Assembly: GCA_025403435.1 (NCBI GenBank)
Contig: CM046345.1
Span: 6,334,774-6,398,773, forward strand
DNA from: Artocarpus heterophyllus
Taxonomy: Eukaryota > Streptophyta > Magnoliopsida > Rosales > Moraceae
DNA: 64,000 nucleotides
Reading direction: 5' to 3'
Position 1 is the first letter of the stretch. Every line of letters begins with the position of its first letter. The translations under genes were made by a program, and so were the position numbers. Of this stretch, positions 13,592-26,873 are shown one piece after another. The notes under the pieces are model-generated. The model was not told where the DNA came from. It worked only from the letters and a program-made list of their open reading frames with translations, and ran no database searches.

Positions 13592-16500
13592 TCACGTCCA
13601 GTTACAGACGATTCCGTTCTTGTCTGCAGAGGCTAGAGGCTTCCCAAGCCCACTCCACGAACAACACAGGACGGGTGCAGTGTGCTCCTTCATGGTGCTC
13701 ACTATATCAGCTTTAGATATTGACCAAATGTACACAGACCCATCAGCAGATCCAGCAGCAACATAGTTGTCATCCGGACTGAGACAGGACCGGCTCCAAT
13801 TCGACGCTATTCTGTTTCCTGTGGCTCTTAAGGTTCCGCAGACTTCCAGAGATCGGATATCAAAAAGATTATGCATATTGTCTCTCCCACTCGTCAATAC
13901 TACATTACCATTTCGAGATAACGAGATGGAAGTAACGGCATTTGAGTGTGCAGCCACTTCACTAAGCAGCTTCCCCGTCTGAATGTTCCACAAACGAAGA
14001 TTTCCATCAACATGTCCGGAGCACATGGTCTGTCCATCCATGCCGAAGCCCAGAGCATTGCAGTTGCTGTGAAACATGATTGTGTTGATGCAATAGCCTT
14101 TCTGCAAATCCCAAACTTTGATTGTGCGGTCGTATGCTGCACTCACAACATACCGACTGGAGACTTTGCTTACATCAACAGCACACACTTTGTCAGTGTG
14201 GCCTGTGAGGGTATGACGTACCCTACCTGTGTTGACATCCCAGACGTACAAGTTGTTTGAGCTGCTTGCTGCAATAACTGATTTATTATCATGGGTAATG
14301 GTAAGGTCGAGAACAGAACCAAGGCAACCATAAAGTGTACGACATAATGACCCAGTATTTGTATCCCATATTTTGATTGACTTATCCTGTCCCCCACTAA
14401 TCAATCGACTAGAATTGTATTCGAATAATATGGAAGCACAACCACCTTCGTGGGCATGGATCTTATTTTTGAAGCCAGAGGGAACATATGACTCAATAAA
14501 GTATTCTGCACCTTCTTCACTTTGGCGAACCACACCATCTACTTGCTGCCTAGCAAGTTTTTCTAAGTTGTTTGCCCTAAGCCGATCCATCGAATCTTCA
14601 TAAAGTGCATTAAGCTATTTAAAAAAAAAACGAAAAAAAAGGTGTAAGATACATACCAAAAACGGAAAATTAACTAAATCTCCTCCATGAACAATATAAT
14701 GCAAACTATGCCCGTGTACAATCAACACAATCTTTACTAGTTGGAATCAAATGACTCATATATGTACGATTAAACTATGAAAGGCCACATGTTCCTAGAA
14801 CAGCTTGATGTCCTGTAAATTTTTCATTTTCTGACCATTCATAAATAGAATGTTTAATCTTTTCAGTTAGATAGTAATAAATACTGGTAAAAGAGATCAA
14901 ACCCGACGTAGAACATAAGAAATCCAAATTAAACAAACAAATAAAGACAGCAAAAGGTCTGGTGAGCTTTATTACAGCACGGAGATCAAACACGCAAAAA
15001 GCATGTTTTGACATTAGATCTACGCCTTTCGACTTTGGAGCAATAAAACAAGAAAAAATAATTCAGGGAATACTCCAGTACCCACATGTGCACGCAGGGT
15101 TTATTTACATATGTACTCTAGGCATAATTAAAGTAGTTTTGAACCAAGCAGAACAAAATTCCTGTTGCTCTAAAGTGCCACAATGATTGACTTACCTCAT
15201 TAAGGCGTTCAGCATCCTTCATTTTTTCTAACATCCAGCGATCAACTAACATCTTATTTTCAGCCTCAGCATTCTTAGCTTTAATAGTTGTCTCTTCTAG
15301 TTGCGCTCTAATTTCTTTGTTCTCACTCTCAAGTAATTCCAAAGCTTTAATCTTTTCCTCTAGGTCTGCCTTTAACTGATAGCATTCATCCCTGCAACAT
15401 ATAGCTAAGTGGGAATCATCCACAGAAAATATTGAAATCACTAGATCCTACCAATCCTGTTTACAGCTAGTAGTTTACCTTGTTTGAGTTAACTTTTCTT
15501 GCAGATCAGAGATTGCTGTTTCTTTTTCTTGAAGTGAAGCTTTAGAAGCTCTGGACTCCGCCACTTCCACCACGAGTTGCTCAGACAATCGCGATTGAGC
15601 TTTGTAACACTGCTGAAGCTCTAGTTCTAGATTTTCCACCTTTTCTTTCCATTCTGATCCCTTCAGGTGATTAACAAGACACTAATAAACTAACTAAAAC
15701 TATACCAAAAACAGTTATATAAAAAAGGATTCTCCAGTTTCAGCAACTTTTGCAAATTTGAAACCAACAACTATCCAAAAACATCAATGTCAAGCAATAT
15801 CCCACAAAGGTCGATTCTGCCGAGTACCAATTTAGACATCACTTCATCCAATGTACAAAAAAACCCAATTCTAGGAAATCTCAAAATCCCCAAAATTCAA
15901 GGTATTCAATTAACAAGGAAAAAACACCTAAAAAGGAGATTAACAAGGAAGTCAAGCATTTCAAAGAGCAGCCAAAAAAAAAAAAATTCAGTCCCAAAAT
16001 TTCCTTATCAGAAAATGTCATACCAACTAAATTAGGAAAAATTTGAATGATTCTGCATTATAACACAAGGAGAAAAAGAACTCTGCAAATCACTCATCTC
16101 TTCCAAAATGTTTGAAAGGATCTCAGATTACATAATAAAACATTCCACAAAGCACCATACTCCTTATTCAAGAAAATGCGAATTGCAACAAGCTCAAACT
16201 AGTTTGACAGAGAACCTGAGAAATAATCGGCTTCGATAGGGCGATAAAGGCCGGAGCATGAGCTCCTTCTTCGAGCAAATGCCGCTTTCGCAAGGCCCTC
16301 AATGCGTGATTTATCGCTTTCTTCGCAAGTTCCTCCCTTGACCTGAATCAACAAATTCAAAAACAACAGCTCCACAATTGCATCACCATGATCACCAAAA
16401 AAAGAAAAAAACCTCGTTTGGTGGCCGAGAAAGTGGAGTAAAAACAAAATACATATATAACTTTCTCCGAACAAAAGCTCAAATCGAAGCATTCACTAAA

Positions 16501-16656
16501 AGGATTTCAAAATTGGCATAAATGCCAAAAAAAAAAACCTTGCGATTCCTTTTCTGTACTGATTTTCTCGGCAATCAAACAGGGAAAAAAAGCCAAAAAT
16601 AAAAAGCGATTAATCAAAAACACATTGAGATAAAATAAAGGTATTGCAGACTTACA
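13592..16656 (-). CDS. ATG16: Autophagy protein 16 (ATG16), WD40 (coding parts 16657-16656, 16342-16216, 15660-15479, 15391-15196, 14614-13592)
   Basis: Partner of ATG5-ATG12 in the complex that lipidates ATG8 on the growing autophagosome. The assembled product is 509 residues. The N-terminus (RALRKRHLLEEGAHAPAFIA) is the ATG5-binding helix. Residues about 50-165 are a coiled coil (ENLELELQQCYKAQSRLSEQ; ENKMLVDRWMLEKMKDAERL). Residues about 185-509 are a seven-bladed WD40 propeller encoded by one long exon (GHTDKVCAVDVSK, ASNWSRSCLSPDDNYVAAGS). All introns are GT-AG and in phase. The start codon is split: exon 1 ends ...CACTAT|gtaagt (16656) and exon 2 begins cag|G TCA AGG (16342), giving AT|G. 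The unspliced ATG at that spot runs straight into TAA. The 5' UTR lies upstream of 16657. Confidence 0.94.
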
Positions 16657-16986
16657 TAGTGATGTTGAAGTGGAAAGTTTCTGGGAAAATTGAAAGTAAA
16701 ATTAGGTTTTTTTGCGAAGAGCTTTGAATAAAGCAATCGTTTTCCGTCAAAAAGCTCAAGAGCGGAAGAGAATAAAACGCAAGGGTATTTTGGGAATATG
16801 GGAATTTTAGTCCCAATGATTTTACCTTAAAGTCCATTAAGATTGTGTAAATTGCAACATTAACCACTTCACTTGGTAATTAACATAAGTTCTGGATTAT
16901 ACCTACAAAGGGGTAAAAAAGGTATTTATGCCCTTCTAGTTTACGTAGATATTTGTGATTTTTGAAAGAATAGTTAGAGCCACAAA

Positions 16987-17569
16987 GGTTCTATTTAGTA
17001 AATAAATTTAAATTAATAATTTAATTTAAGTTAGTACTATTTAAATTAGAATTTGAGTTAGTGATTTGAATTGTTATTCGAATTGATGTTTGGATGTGTA
17101 TTTAAGCTTTAATTTGAGTATGAAATAAAATTGAAATTTATGTTTGGAGAGGTGGTAAAAATATTTTTAATTTATCAACAAATCTAATAAAATCTTAATG
17201 TTAATGACCTTAAAAATATGCAATATGAATATTAATTTATTCCTCTCTTTATTGAAAATACAATGAAAAAAGAATCATCTCAATTGAATAACAAATGAAA
17301 AAGTTATGATTTTTTTCCTCAAATATAGAAGAGAGAATTTTAGTTTTTACTGTAGTAGAGATATTCAAGTATCAAAAGTTTAGGGGAGTCATAACTCTTG
17401 AAAACTTGGATTATCCGAGTATCAAAAGGATTCAGATTTTAGGTGAAACAAATACGTATCCAAAATATTCGGATTTTGGGTGAAACAAATACGTATCCAA
17501 AAGATTATTAATACTCGAATCTAAATTTAAGTCCAAAAAATCTAAAAAAATCTCAAAACAAACGGGCCC
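16987..17569. mobile_element. Tourist-like MITE, family A copy 2
   Basis: A 583-bp relative of 7233-7716. The left end is degenerate (GGTTCTATTTAGTAAAT); the right end is CAAACGGGCCC; both are flanked by AAA. It contains a short internal duplication near 17425-17500 (GGTGAAACAAATACGTATCC twice). It starts just upstream of the ATG16 5' UTR. Confidence 0.65.
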
Positions 17570-19126
17570 AAAAGAAAAACTGTACATATATCATGTGAGA
17601 ACTTTATATTATTTACAATTGGTTTACAATTGGTTAGAATCACAATCTCAAACACTTGAGTTAGTACTGTAACTTTCAAACAATGGATATTGCGGACTTT
17701 CATCCTCGAAATTTTTTCATCGTAATCAAGGTTTAGCAATATTAATTAGCGGACATTGTTGATAAAGCATCTCAGTTTGGTTTGGATTAAACATGAAACT
17801 TATAAAATTAAATAATTGTAGAATTTAGGATAATTTTGTGATAGGATACAAAATATTGTCCAATTCAAGTCTCTGCAATTCTAAATGGTTATATTACATG
17901 ATTTTTTTTCAACCTAAAAAATCTTGATGATCCAAGGCGATCATTCCAATCGAACAGGTCCATTTTTTATAGGATTTGTCCTTTTTTTTTTTTTTCCCCT
18001 CTGTATTAAACTAGTATTTTTATACCGAATAAATATATCTGCACATTTCAGTCTGTTTCTAGGTTATGAAGTTTGATTTACTTATATCTCAATTTAATTG
18101 AGATAACCTATTTATATTTGTCGATTTTATGTGGTTTACTGCGAGATCTCTAGCTTATGAGAGTTATATTTAGAAGATTTTAGAAGGACAAAGATCGACA
18201 TCAATAATAAGTTCATTATCTATCAATAAGCGGAGGGTTTTCAAGATTTATTTCTTGTGAAGCTCGTTTTTATTTACTTTGCAATGGTAAATAAAAAAGT
18301 ACACTGAAGAAAATTTTCTATACTCTCAAACATAATCAATTATATGATTGTTTTATTTATTATAATCAATTGTTTTCGTATATTTATCTTTCTAATTCTA
18401 CAAGATCAAAATTATAATATATATTTCACTTGAATAAAATTACGAGCTTAATTGAATACCAAAGGCCAAAAAAAAACATGGAGTTGTAAATAATGGATGA
18501 AGAGCTTTTATGGGCAAAAGATCCCAAAGTTGGGAAACACAAATCTATAGTAGCCACACAATTTTGGGAAAATTGTGGCTACTATAAAAAAGAAATATAA
18601 AAAAATTAGTATTAAAAAGTCCAAAGTATTCAACAGACCAAGGTGTGGGGTTGTGGGGTTCTTCCATCATAAGTAAGCCAAAATAGCTCTCCTTGAGAAG
18701 TCAAGTCCCAATCACACAAGCTTAGAGAAAAGAATAATAAGAATAATATCACAAAAAAGATGCATTGTCTTTTTCAAACACATGATGTTTTATTAACAAT
18801 GAGATTTGATTCCATTCAATGATGAAAAACAAAGAGGTTAGAGTTCTTTCCACTAAACAGCCAAGAATAACAAATCCCACCACCATACAAAGCTCTACAA
18901 GCCATAACAGATTCATCTTAAGAAAAAATAAAATTTTTTTTTAAAAAAAGCCCAACAAGATACACATTCTGAAACCATAAGTAGTTTTCTTTTGCTGAAC
19001 ATCATAATCACAAGTTAGATCCAAAATATTTTTCCTCATTTACCCCCCTCCTCTTTTCTATTTCTCTGTTTTGTCCCCTCCTCAAGAACCGCACTCGTAA
19101 CAAAACCAAAAAATGTATGTATCTTT
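17570..19126. other. Intergenic DNA and 3' UTR of the ABHD17-like gene
   Basis: No coding similarity. The last few hundred bases (about 18770-19126) are probably the 3' UTR of the minus-strand hydrolase gene. A 15-base inverted pair (ATAGTAGCCACAATTT / AATTGTGGCTACTAT) near 18548-18585 could form a hairpin with a short loop. Confidence 0.4.
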
Positions 19127-22100
19127 TTAGGCGGCTCGAATTCTATCCAGCCAGTCAACGCTTTTCCGAGCCTTTTCTAGCTGTTGGTCAACGCTTCTCC
19201 TAGATTTCTCATGGTATTCCACACTTCTCCTTGACCTCTCCACCTGATCAAAAGAGATTCTATACTTTTCTAGCTTGTCAATGGTGCTAAACTTGTAGTC
19301 ATTAGTCTTGAGCTTGTCGGGAAGCCTGTCGATGCTTTTCCTTGGTTTCTCCCTGCGGTCAGTGCTCTTCCTTGGAGCCTCATAACAATCTGTACTCCGT
19401 CTAGAATGTTCGATGCGATCTGTGCTTCTTCTCAAGCTAAACCTTCGTGAAGGCGACTTTTCCACCGTTGATATGAACTTCTTGAGATGCCTTATGTATT
19501 CTGGATAGAGTTCCAAATCACAATGGTTTCCACCTTTGAGCCATAAGGGCTCGTATTTCTCTTGACAGAGTTCCCAAAGTTGCTTGCCATGAGAGCAATC
19601 AACAACTTCGTCCGCTGTTCCCTGCCAAACAAATATAAAAATTTTAAAATAGTATAATTTAGATAAAATAATCCACAACAAGTGCAGGCCCAGAGTTATT
19701 TTCTGAAAGTCAACCCAGGGAATCTCCATATCCTATAGAACCTTCTTCTAGATGGTTCATCTCAACTATACGTCCTATCTCACCCTTTATAGTCATTGAA
19801 ACCTTTGTCGTCATTGAAATCATATATTTCTCCGTAGCCAAAAGATTCTCTAATCCCATCACGTCTTGGTCTCCTCTCTTTGTAATTTACAACGTATAGT
19901 TTAAATATCATAAGCTTCTTTAGGTACATTTTCCATTTCCTAGTTTTAGTCCCTTGTCACCAAATATGGCTCTTTCATCATGTAACTGTCACTATTCCTA
20001 GCTTCTCAACAGTGAACTTTTCCTTTTCCCATCCCTTCTAATTCTATCGCCATTAAATTTTCTCAACACTTTGATTATGAGATACGAACTTGAATCTTTG
20101 AATGTCATTTCTCAGGAAGACAACATTCTTACAGCATTTCTAACAGAAAGAGAACAAAAACATGGAATCCTGGATGAAAATGAGGCATATCAGGAAATTA
20201 TAAAAATATACAGTCGATCTATTCACTTGGAAAAAGCAAAGGACTAAGGTTTAACACTTACATGTATTACAAGCACAGGACATTTAACGAGAGGGATTTT
20301 GTCGATGTTCTGCAAATCATAATAAAATTGATTTCAGATATATGATACGCAGAGTATTAGCGAAAATCATCAAAGAAAGTTTGTCAAACAAAATTTTCAA
20401 CCTTATAGATGTCAAACCAGTATGTGCGCTTGACAGGGTACATGACTCTTAGACCAGATAGTATGGGACTGTGAAGAACAACAGCCCTTAGTCGAGGCAA
20501 ACGAGCAGCAAGATCGACAGTAGGTCCACTTCCAACTGATTGGCCATACAGGATGATATCTTCCTGCTTAGCGCCGTATGTCTCTTCAAGGCACTTATAT
20601 GCAGCTTCAATATCTGCGTAAGTATTTGACTCGCTTGGCTGCAGCAAGATATATAAACAATTTCAGAGGATGCTATCAGTTAAAAATTCCTACAATTTTA
20701 ACAATTGAGGTAGTTTTTGTCTAGCAGAAATTACCTTGCCTGATGACTGCCCATAGCCGGAGTAATCATACCTACATAAATTTAAGCGGAGGATGAGAAA
20801 CAACCATATTGTTGATACTAAATTTCCTGAAATTTCGGAACAAGGTCTCTTTCCATGTCATCTTGCAAGTACGTGTGAAGACAACCATCGCATATATTGG
20901 AGACTAGATTGGCGGCAATTCTAACACTTCATATGACAATTCAAAGTCCAGATTTGAATTCAACACTCGTCTACCGGTTGTCCCATGGTGGTAAGGAAAA
21001 TTCAAGAAGTTACAAAAAAAAAAAAGAAAATAAAGAAAATAATTTACCCTCTAAATATGCTGTATTGTTTCCCCATGTCTTACTCTTTTAATGTTCAAAT
21101 CCCAGTGACCCCCCTACACTAACAATTACTTTGGCTTGAATTTTATGCGTAAGGTTCTCGTCTAGCTATTGGATAATCTGAAGTGCTTGTGAGAATTATT
21201 TTGGCTCGATAAAACATTCATTAAACCGGCTTTCTCATGCTAAAGGGACTTATCTACTTCAAAATCCAAGTCTACTGTCCTTTACCTCTTTCAGAGGCAA
21301 CTCTACTTGAGTACTCAACCAGCTCCAACCATATAAAATTTCACATTCACCCACTTTTCCTCACCATTTATGAAGCCTCGTCTGCCCCTTAAAGTTTAAA
21401 TCCCAAAACTGACAGAAAAGACAGCTCATGATACTTGAATCTTCTCTCTCTCTTTCCCTCAAAATTACAGTCCATTTTCAATTACCCGACTTTGCTTAAT
21501 CAGATGATTCAGCTAAAGTACCAAGATTTTTTTTTTTTTTTTTTACATCAACAAATAACTATTAACATCACAGAACTAAGTCTGTGACATGAACATGTTA
21601 CAGATCTATAGAAATTAGAAAGTACAAAACATAATCTTAGCAAAGTTTCTTACTTTAGCTTAAATCTAAAAACTCTTTCAAACCCATTTCACCAACTAAA
21701 CAAACTTACAATAATTAACCAAAAAAAAAAAAAAACCAAACACTCCCCAGAGTCCAATTCCTTCCAGATCAAGAAACCGCAAACTTTCCAAAAAAATTCC
21801 CAAAATGAAGAATCACAAATCCACCAAAATTTCACCAAAAAAACCAAACAAACAAATAAGAACCTCCAAAAGAAGAGAGAGAAAGCAAAAGAGGAGAGAG
21901 AGAAAGAGAGTTTACCCCATGATATTGAGGCGCAAGTGGATGCTGAGCTCGACGAAGAGATCGTACATTTGTCCGATGTCGGCGGCGTTTCCATGGGAGT
22001 AAAGAAGCGTGGAGGAGGCCATGGGGTAGCGGACGTAGACGGCCACGATCTCGGTGCCGCGGCGAGTCGGGAGCTTCAAAACGTCGACATTTTCGCGGTG

Positions 22101-22217
22101 GGGGAATGGGTCCAGCAGCTGAAGCCCAGTGGCGTCGTCCGTACTTACCTTGTACGAGGGAGGGTTCGGTGGGAAGAAGGCGAATTTCGCCGCCATGGAT
22201 GACGTAACCCCACCCAT
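19127..22217 (-). CDS. ABHD17-like alpha/beta hydrolase, candidate protein de-S-acylase (exons 22217-21916, 20771-20735, 20638-20402, 20309-20262, 19621-19127)
   Basis: A serine hydrolase of 372 residues from the ABHD17 family; plant members (ABAPT) remove palmitate from membrane proteins. It starts MGGVTSS, which fits an N-myristoylation site and so membrane anchoring. Motifs are [10 protein letters not shown] (oxyanion region), nucleophile Ser147 in YGQSVGSG, Asp212 in GTADEVVD and His241 in GGNHCDLE. All four introns are GT-AG and in phase. The family fold ends near residue 265. Beyond it is a roughly 100-residue basic tail with about eight repeats of [RK][RK]S.[DE] (RRSTD, RKSTD, RKSIDR, RRSVE, RRSVD, RKSVD) spaced about 10-14 residues, possible phosphorylation sites. 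The start exon is GC-rich and gives a typical plant N-terminus. Confidence 0.93.
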
Positions 22218-22317
22218 TATTTTTTTTTTTTCCTTTTTTGTAATATTTTTTTCTGAGATCTTGTTTTTCTGGGATTTTGAGGATTCGAGTGTTTCAGCAG
22301 AGAAGACAACTTGACAT

Positions 22318-22766
22318 TCCTATTGTATATTACAATACAAGGTCTATTACAATATAAGTCTTACTTTCTCTTTTCTGTTGAAGAGGGGAAGTAATCTGTT
22401 TTGCTTTGGAGCGAAAAAGTGGAGACTATTTTCTCATGCCTGGGAGAAGAGAGAGAAAGAGCGGGGAGAGAGAGAAGCTCTTTACTGTAATCCATGAGGC
22501 TTCTTTTTATTTTTCTTTTATTTTTCTCTTTTTAGTGAGCAAATGAGATCCTGACCACTTTGCCTTTAGGACCATTGTCATGCTCACGTGTTGTATTATT
22601 GTCCTACTACCATTTTTTTTTCGCTCTTCTTTTTCTTTAAAAGCAAAAAATAAATAAATAAATAAATATATATATATATATAACGATAAAAGGATGGCAA
22701 GGCATCTTGGGTTGGACATGAATTTTTCAAAAAGTGGGTTGCTTTGAGTGATTTGAATTCTATATA
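22318..22766. other. 5' flank of the hydrolase gene
   Basis: GA-rich stretch near 22445-22475 (GAGAGAGAAAGAG), presumably leader or promoter of the minus-strand hydrolase, then a (TAAA)n(TA)n microsatellite near 22647-22682. No coding. Confidence 0.4.
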
Positions 22767-22917
22767 GTGTTTAGAAAATAAGTTAAACTAAGTTTATCAA
22801 ATGTAAAATGACGTATAAGAGCTTTATTTGTAACATATTGTATTTTATATTGTAATATGTGTAAATTTTATATGTGTAAGTTGAAATTGATAAGTTTTAA
22901 CTAATTTATCAACACCC
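22767..22917. mobile_element. Short MITE, family B, degenerate
   Basis: GTGTTTAGAAAATAAG at the left and TAATTTATCAACACCC at the right are approximately inverted. The inside has TAAGAGCTTTATTTGTAACATATTG, a family B word. Confidence 0.45.
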
Positions 22918-25900
22918 ATTTTAAGTTTCAATCATTATGATACAGTATAAAAAATTCTCACACACTATTATATACAGTTCAAATTATTATGGTTTGAACT
23001 CTTCTCTTAAACACTCCCAACACTTATAGATTAATAGGATTAATTCAAATGGAAGATTATTTTTATATAGGTAAGTTCCCACCAAAATTTCAACCTTGAT
23101 CACACATCTTATCACTTCGAGTTAGCTTCAAGCAGCTTCGAATCAAAGATTTTATCAAGTAGAACATGCAGCTTTGCCACTCATCAAATGATCGATGGTT
23201 TTTTTTTTTTTCCCTACTTGTTTTCATATTTTTGCAACATGGGCATTAAATTGTTAGGATTTCATTTCTTGTTCTTGTATCAAACTTTTTATTTTGATTG
23301 ATGGGCAGACTGTTATATTATCTAATTTCTCTCTCTTACAAATCTTTCTCAAACTTTAACTAACTCAAAGATAAGGTATGAAATTTCATCAAATCAGATA
23401 ATTGACTTATTCTTCCATCAATCACAACTTTAGGCGACACAAATTAGGTTCAAACATAGCATAAACTACCTATTTCATATCAATTATGATGCTATGACAA
23501 ACACCATAATTTTGAATTTATTTTTAATTCTTGCGCATGCAAAACTCTTAATATTTTTTCCCATGTTATCGGTGACGGAGACAAAGAAGGTTCAAACTTT
23601 TTTTTTCCACCTATATAATATACACATACATAAGTTATATACTCAACAAATTACTAAAATTTAAACAAAACCTTCCTGAAAAAGTTGAATGTATATAATT
23701 TTACAGATTATAAGGTATTAGCCTCTAACAAAAAACATGGCTTCGTCAGTGCATGTTATTTTTCTTGAAACAAATATTTTCCTTGCAGTCCCCTTTTCTT
23801 TATCTGGACTATATTATAAATTCCAGTTTTTTTTAGTCTTATGCGAATTGAGACCTTAAAATTACAAACTAAAGAAATGCGTTTTTTTTTTTTTTCCAAA
23901 AAATTAAAAGACAATGTCGGTCTGAGTGGTTGAAAATCATAAAGGGCTTCATAAGTTGCATGCTTCGACTTGGTTTGGTACGATGAAACTAGAAAATGAG
24001 GGGAAAAAAAGGTGGGGTACGTTTGAAATGAATAAAAAAAGTATTAGTCTATGATCGATCATACATCAGTAGCTAAGGATACATAAGCAATTAAGGGAAA
24101 ATACTGGGGGTACTAATGCAAATTCTCCATTTTTTCTAATAGTTCCTCACTTTGTTTACAGGTTGTCCCATCTGTATGTCCTGTGACTTCCTTGGGAGGC
24201 TACCACACCATTTTCGGCATTTTTAAAGTTTTTTTTTTTCTTCTTCTTCGATTGTCAAGAAAGAAAATGAGCATTAGATAAGAAAAAGAGATAAATTAAT
24301 GCAAAAGATAAAGTTTGTCCAAATAAGATGGAAAAACACAACTGATGAACCGATATTGCTGGTTGAGATCTAATCCTTGGAATTAATTAATGCCATGATC
24401 ATCTACCGTGTGATGTATCAAAATCAACGGTGGTGATTGTATGAAAAGCATTTTAACTGGGGCCCATGTTAATAAACATGATAGGTTGCAAGAATCAGTA
24501 CCTCTTGAATGTGCATAGTGTATCATTGAGAAATTACACGTATGTTGTTGCTCTTTTTACTTTCATGTTTTAACTTTACTGGCAAGCATTATTTGTGCAA
24601 ACAAGAAACAAAAAGGAAAAATAAAAAGTATTTTTCTAATTAGTTATAATATGTTATTATGACTAGATATGAGGACAAAAATTTGTTGGGAAACTATTGA
24701 CTTGTGAACTTTTATGGGCTACACTTACCAATACACACACATATGTGCATATATGCATGTGTAAGTAGAGACACATTATTTTCTAAAATCTCAAAGCTAT
24801 ATAAATATCTGTATGGAGATCAATTATGTATTTCATAAATGACCCCTTCTGCTTCTTTTCTAAGGAGGAAAGATTCACTTTGGTCCAATTATATTGAATG
24901 AACTCAATTATTGTGCTTTAAATTGTAAAAAGAAAGATAAAGAAGATACATTCATGTGTAGTTAATAATATTTGGAGGCTTTAGGTGAAGAAGAAAAAGG
25001 GAGTGTTTGCATTCTTCAATACAAAATTGAAAAAAATAATAACTGAATAGCAGTCCTTTATTTATTTCTTTCTTTATTTGCCTTCAACTCTTTCATTTTC
25101 AATAAATTTTTTTTGAGACAGAAATTTTTTTTTTTTTATATATATTGGGGTTTAGGTGAAGGGGAAAGGGTAACTGTTTGCCTTCTTCATTTTAAAAATG
25201 AAAAAATAGCATTACTTTTATTCTTTTTTGCCCCCACCTTTTCATTTTTTTTATTTGTTTGTGAGAGAGAAAAAAATAAATAAAAACCCTTAAATTAGAA
25301 GCTAGTGGGTAAGAAGGGCTTTTCATTTATTAGAACGCCAGGCTTATATTTTTAAAATAAAACATTATATTATAAAAATAAAATATGTTATTGTAGAAAA
25401 ATTCAGAGTTGAGATGCTGGGATTTGTGTGGAATGTGAAAGCCTAGAGCACACCACCACATGTTTTTTGGTAATTAAAAGGACTCCTCGGAAGAATGTGA
25501 GGATTATTGTTGGTGAGGCTCAAGACAATTCCCTTGAGAAAATGACTTTGCCCACATGACTATCTTGGCTCTTTTCCCTCAAGCATAAGCTAGTAAACCA
25601 ACAGTCAAATACTGAGTTTACAAGCTATCTTCCTTCTTTTAGCTGTCATTAAGCTGCTTTCTTTATTCCATACTCTTGCCAAAAAAAGTTCACAAAAAAA
25701 ATTGCACATTTCCTTAGCTTAAGGGATTCTTTTTTAATCACAAAAAGAGATACATACAAAAACATTCACTTTTTTTTTTAATCTTTTTTTAAAAATGTAA
25801 TAATAGAAAAGTAATACACTGCTCAAGGGTATTAAATTATTATTACCTTAGCTAGCTTTTGTCTGACATTTTATTAGATTACGTACTACTTTTGAGAGTA

Positions 25901-25944
25901 TATGTTTGTTTATGTTGTCACAAAAATAAATATATAAATACAAC
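22918..25944. other. Gene-free AT-rich intergenic DNA
   Basis: About 3 kb without any recognisable coding or RNA gene. It contains many homopolymer A/T runs and a loose duplication near 24980-25230 (GTTTAGGTGAAG.GGAA...TTTGCCTTCTTCA, about 150 bases apart). Confidence 0.45.
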
Positions 25945-26137
25945 GGTGTTTGACAAACTCAGTTTTAACTTAAACAATATTAATTAAGTGTTTAGGAGAA
26001 TAGTTTAAACCATCAGTTTGGGTTTAAGTACTATAGCATGTGAGAGCTTTACATTGTAACTTTTTACTGTAACATGTGAGAACTATACACTGTTTACAGT
26101 TCAAACCATTAGTTTGAACTACTATTTTAAACATCCC
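25945..26137. mobile_element. Short MITE, family B
   Basis: Starts GGTGTTTGACAAACTC and ends TTTTAAACATCCCC. It contains GTAACATGTGAGAACTATACACTG and GCATGTGAGAGCTTTACATTG, the family hallmark in two copies. Confidence 0.5.
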
Positions 26138-26213
26138 CTCTTATGTTATAGTGTAAAAAGAAAGTAGTTAAAGTGTAAAGTTCTTACATAGTATAATACT
26201 ATCAGTTATCTTA

Positions 26214-26873
26214 GGGTCCGTTTGGTAATTGGATTCGAATTAGTGATTTAATTTGAGTTAGTATGATTTGAATTAGGATTTGAGTTAGTGATTTGAATTG
26301 TTATCTGAATTGTCGTTTGAATGTGCATTTAAGTTTTAATCTGAGTATGAAATAACATTAGAATATGTGTTTGGAAAGGTAGTTAAAGTAGTTTTTGATT
26401 TATTAATAAATCTACCAAAATCTTAATGTTAATGATCCCAAAAAATATACAATATAGATTTTAATTTATTCTTTTCTTCACTCGAAACATAATAAAAAAG
26501 AATCATCTCAATTGGATATCAAATGATGAAGTTATGATTTTTTTCCTTAAATATAGGAGAGAGAAGAGCAGAGATATCCGAGTATCAAAAGTTTAAGGGA
26601 GTCAGAACTCTAAAAACTTAGGGTGTGTTTGGTTTGAGCACTTTCTTTACTCAAATCACGGTTCGAATCATTTTGCTACAGTATTTTCTCTTACAAAAAT
26701 TTAAATCTTCATTCAAATACTCTATTCAAATACTCGAACCAAACGGACCCTTAGATTCTTGATACTTAAAGTATTCAGATTTTTGGGAAAACAAGCACAT
26801 ATCTAAAGAATTTTTGACACTCGAATCTAAATTTAAGTTCATTAAATATAAAAAATACTCCAAACAAATAACC
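26214..26873. mobile_element. Tourist-like MITE, family A copy 3, carrying a second MITE
   Basis: Starts GGGTCCGTTTGGTAATTGG after TTA (26211-26213) and follows copy 1 through the interior. The right end CAAACAAATAACC is followed by TCT rather than TTA, so the target duplication is imperfect. The copy is interrupted at 26621-26750 by another element. Confidence 0.7.
26621..26750. mobile_element. 130-bp Tourist-like MITE nested inside family A copy 3
   Basis: Inverted ends GGGTGTGTTTGGTTTGAG and CTCGAACCAAACGGACCC match at about 15 of 18 positions. The element is flanked by TTA on both sides. Compared with copy 1 (CTAAAAACTTATATTCTTGATA), the outer element reads CTAAAAACTTA | insert | TTAGATTCTTGATA, which defines both insertion borders. 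Confidence 0.85.
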
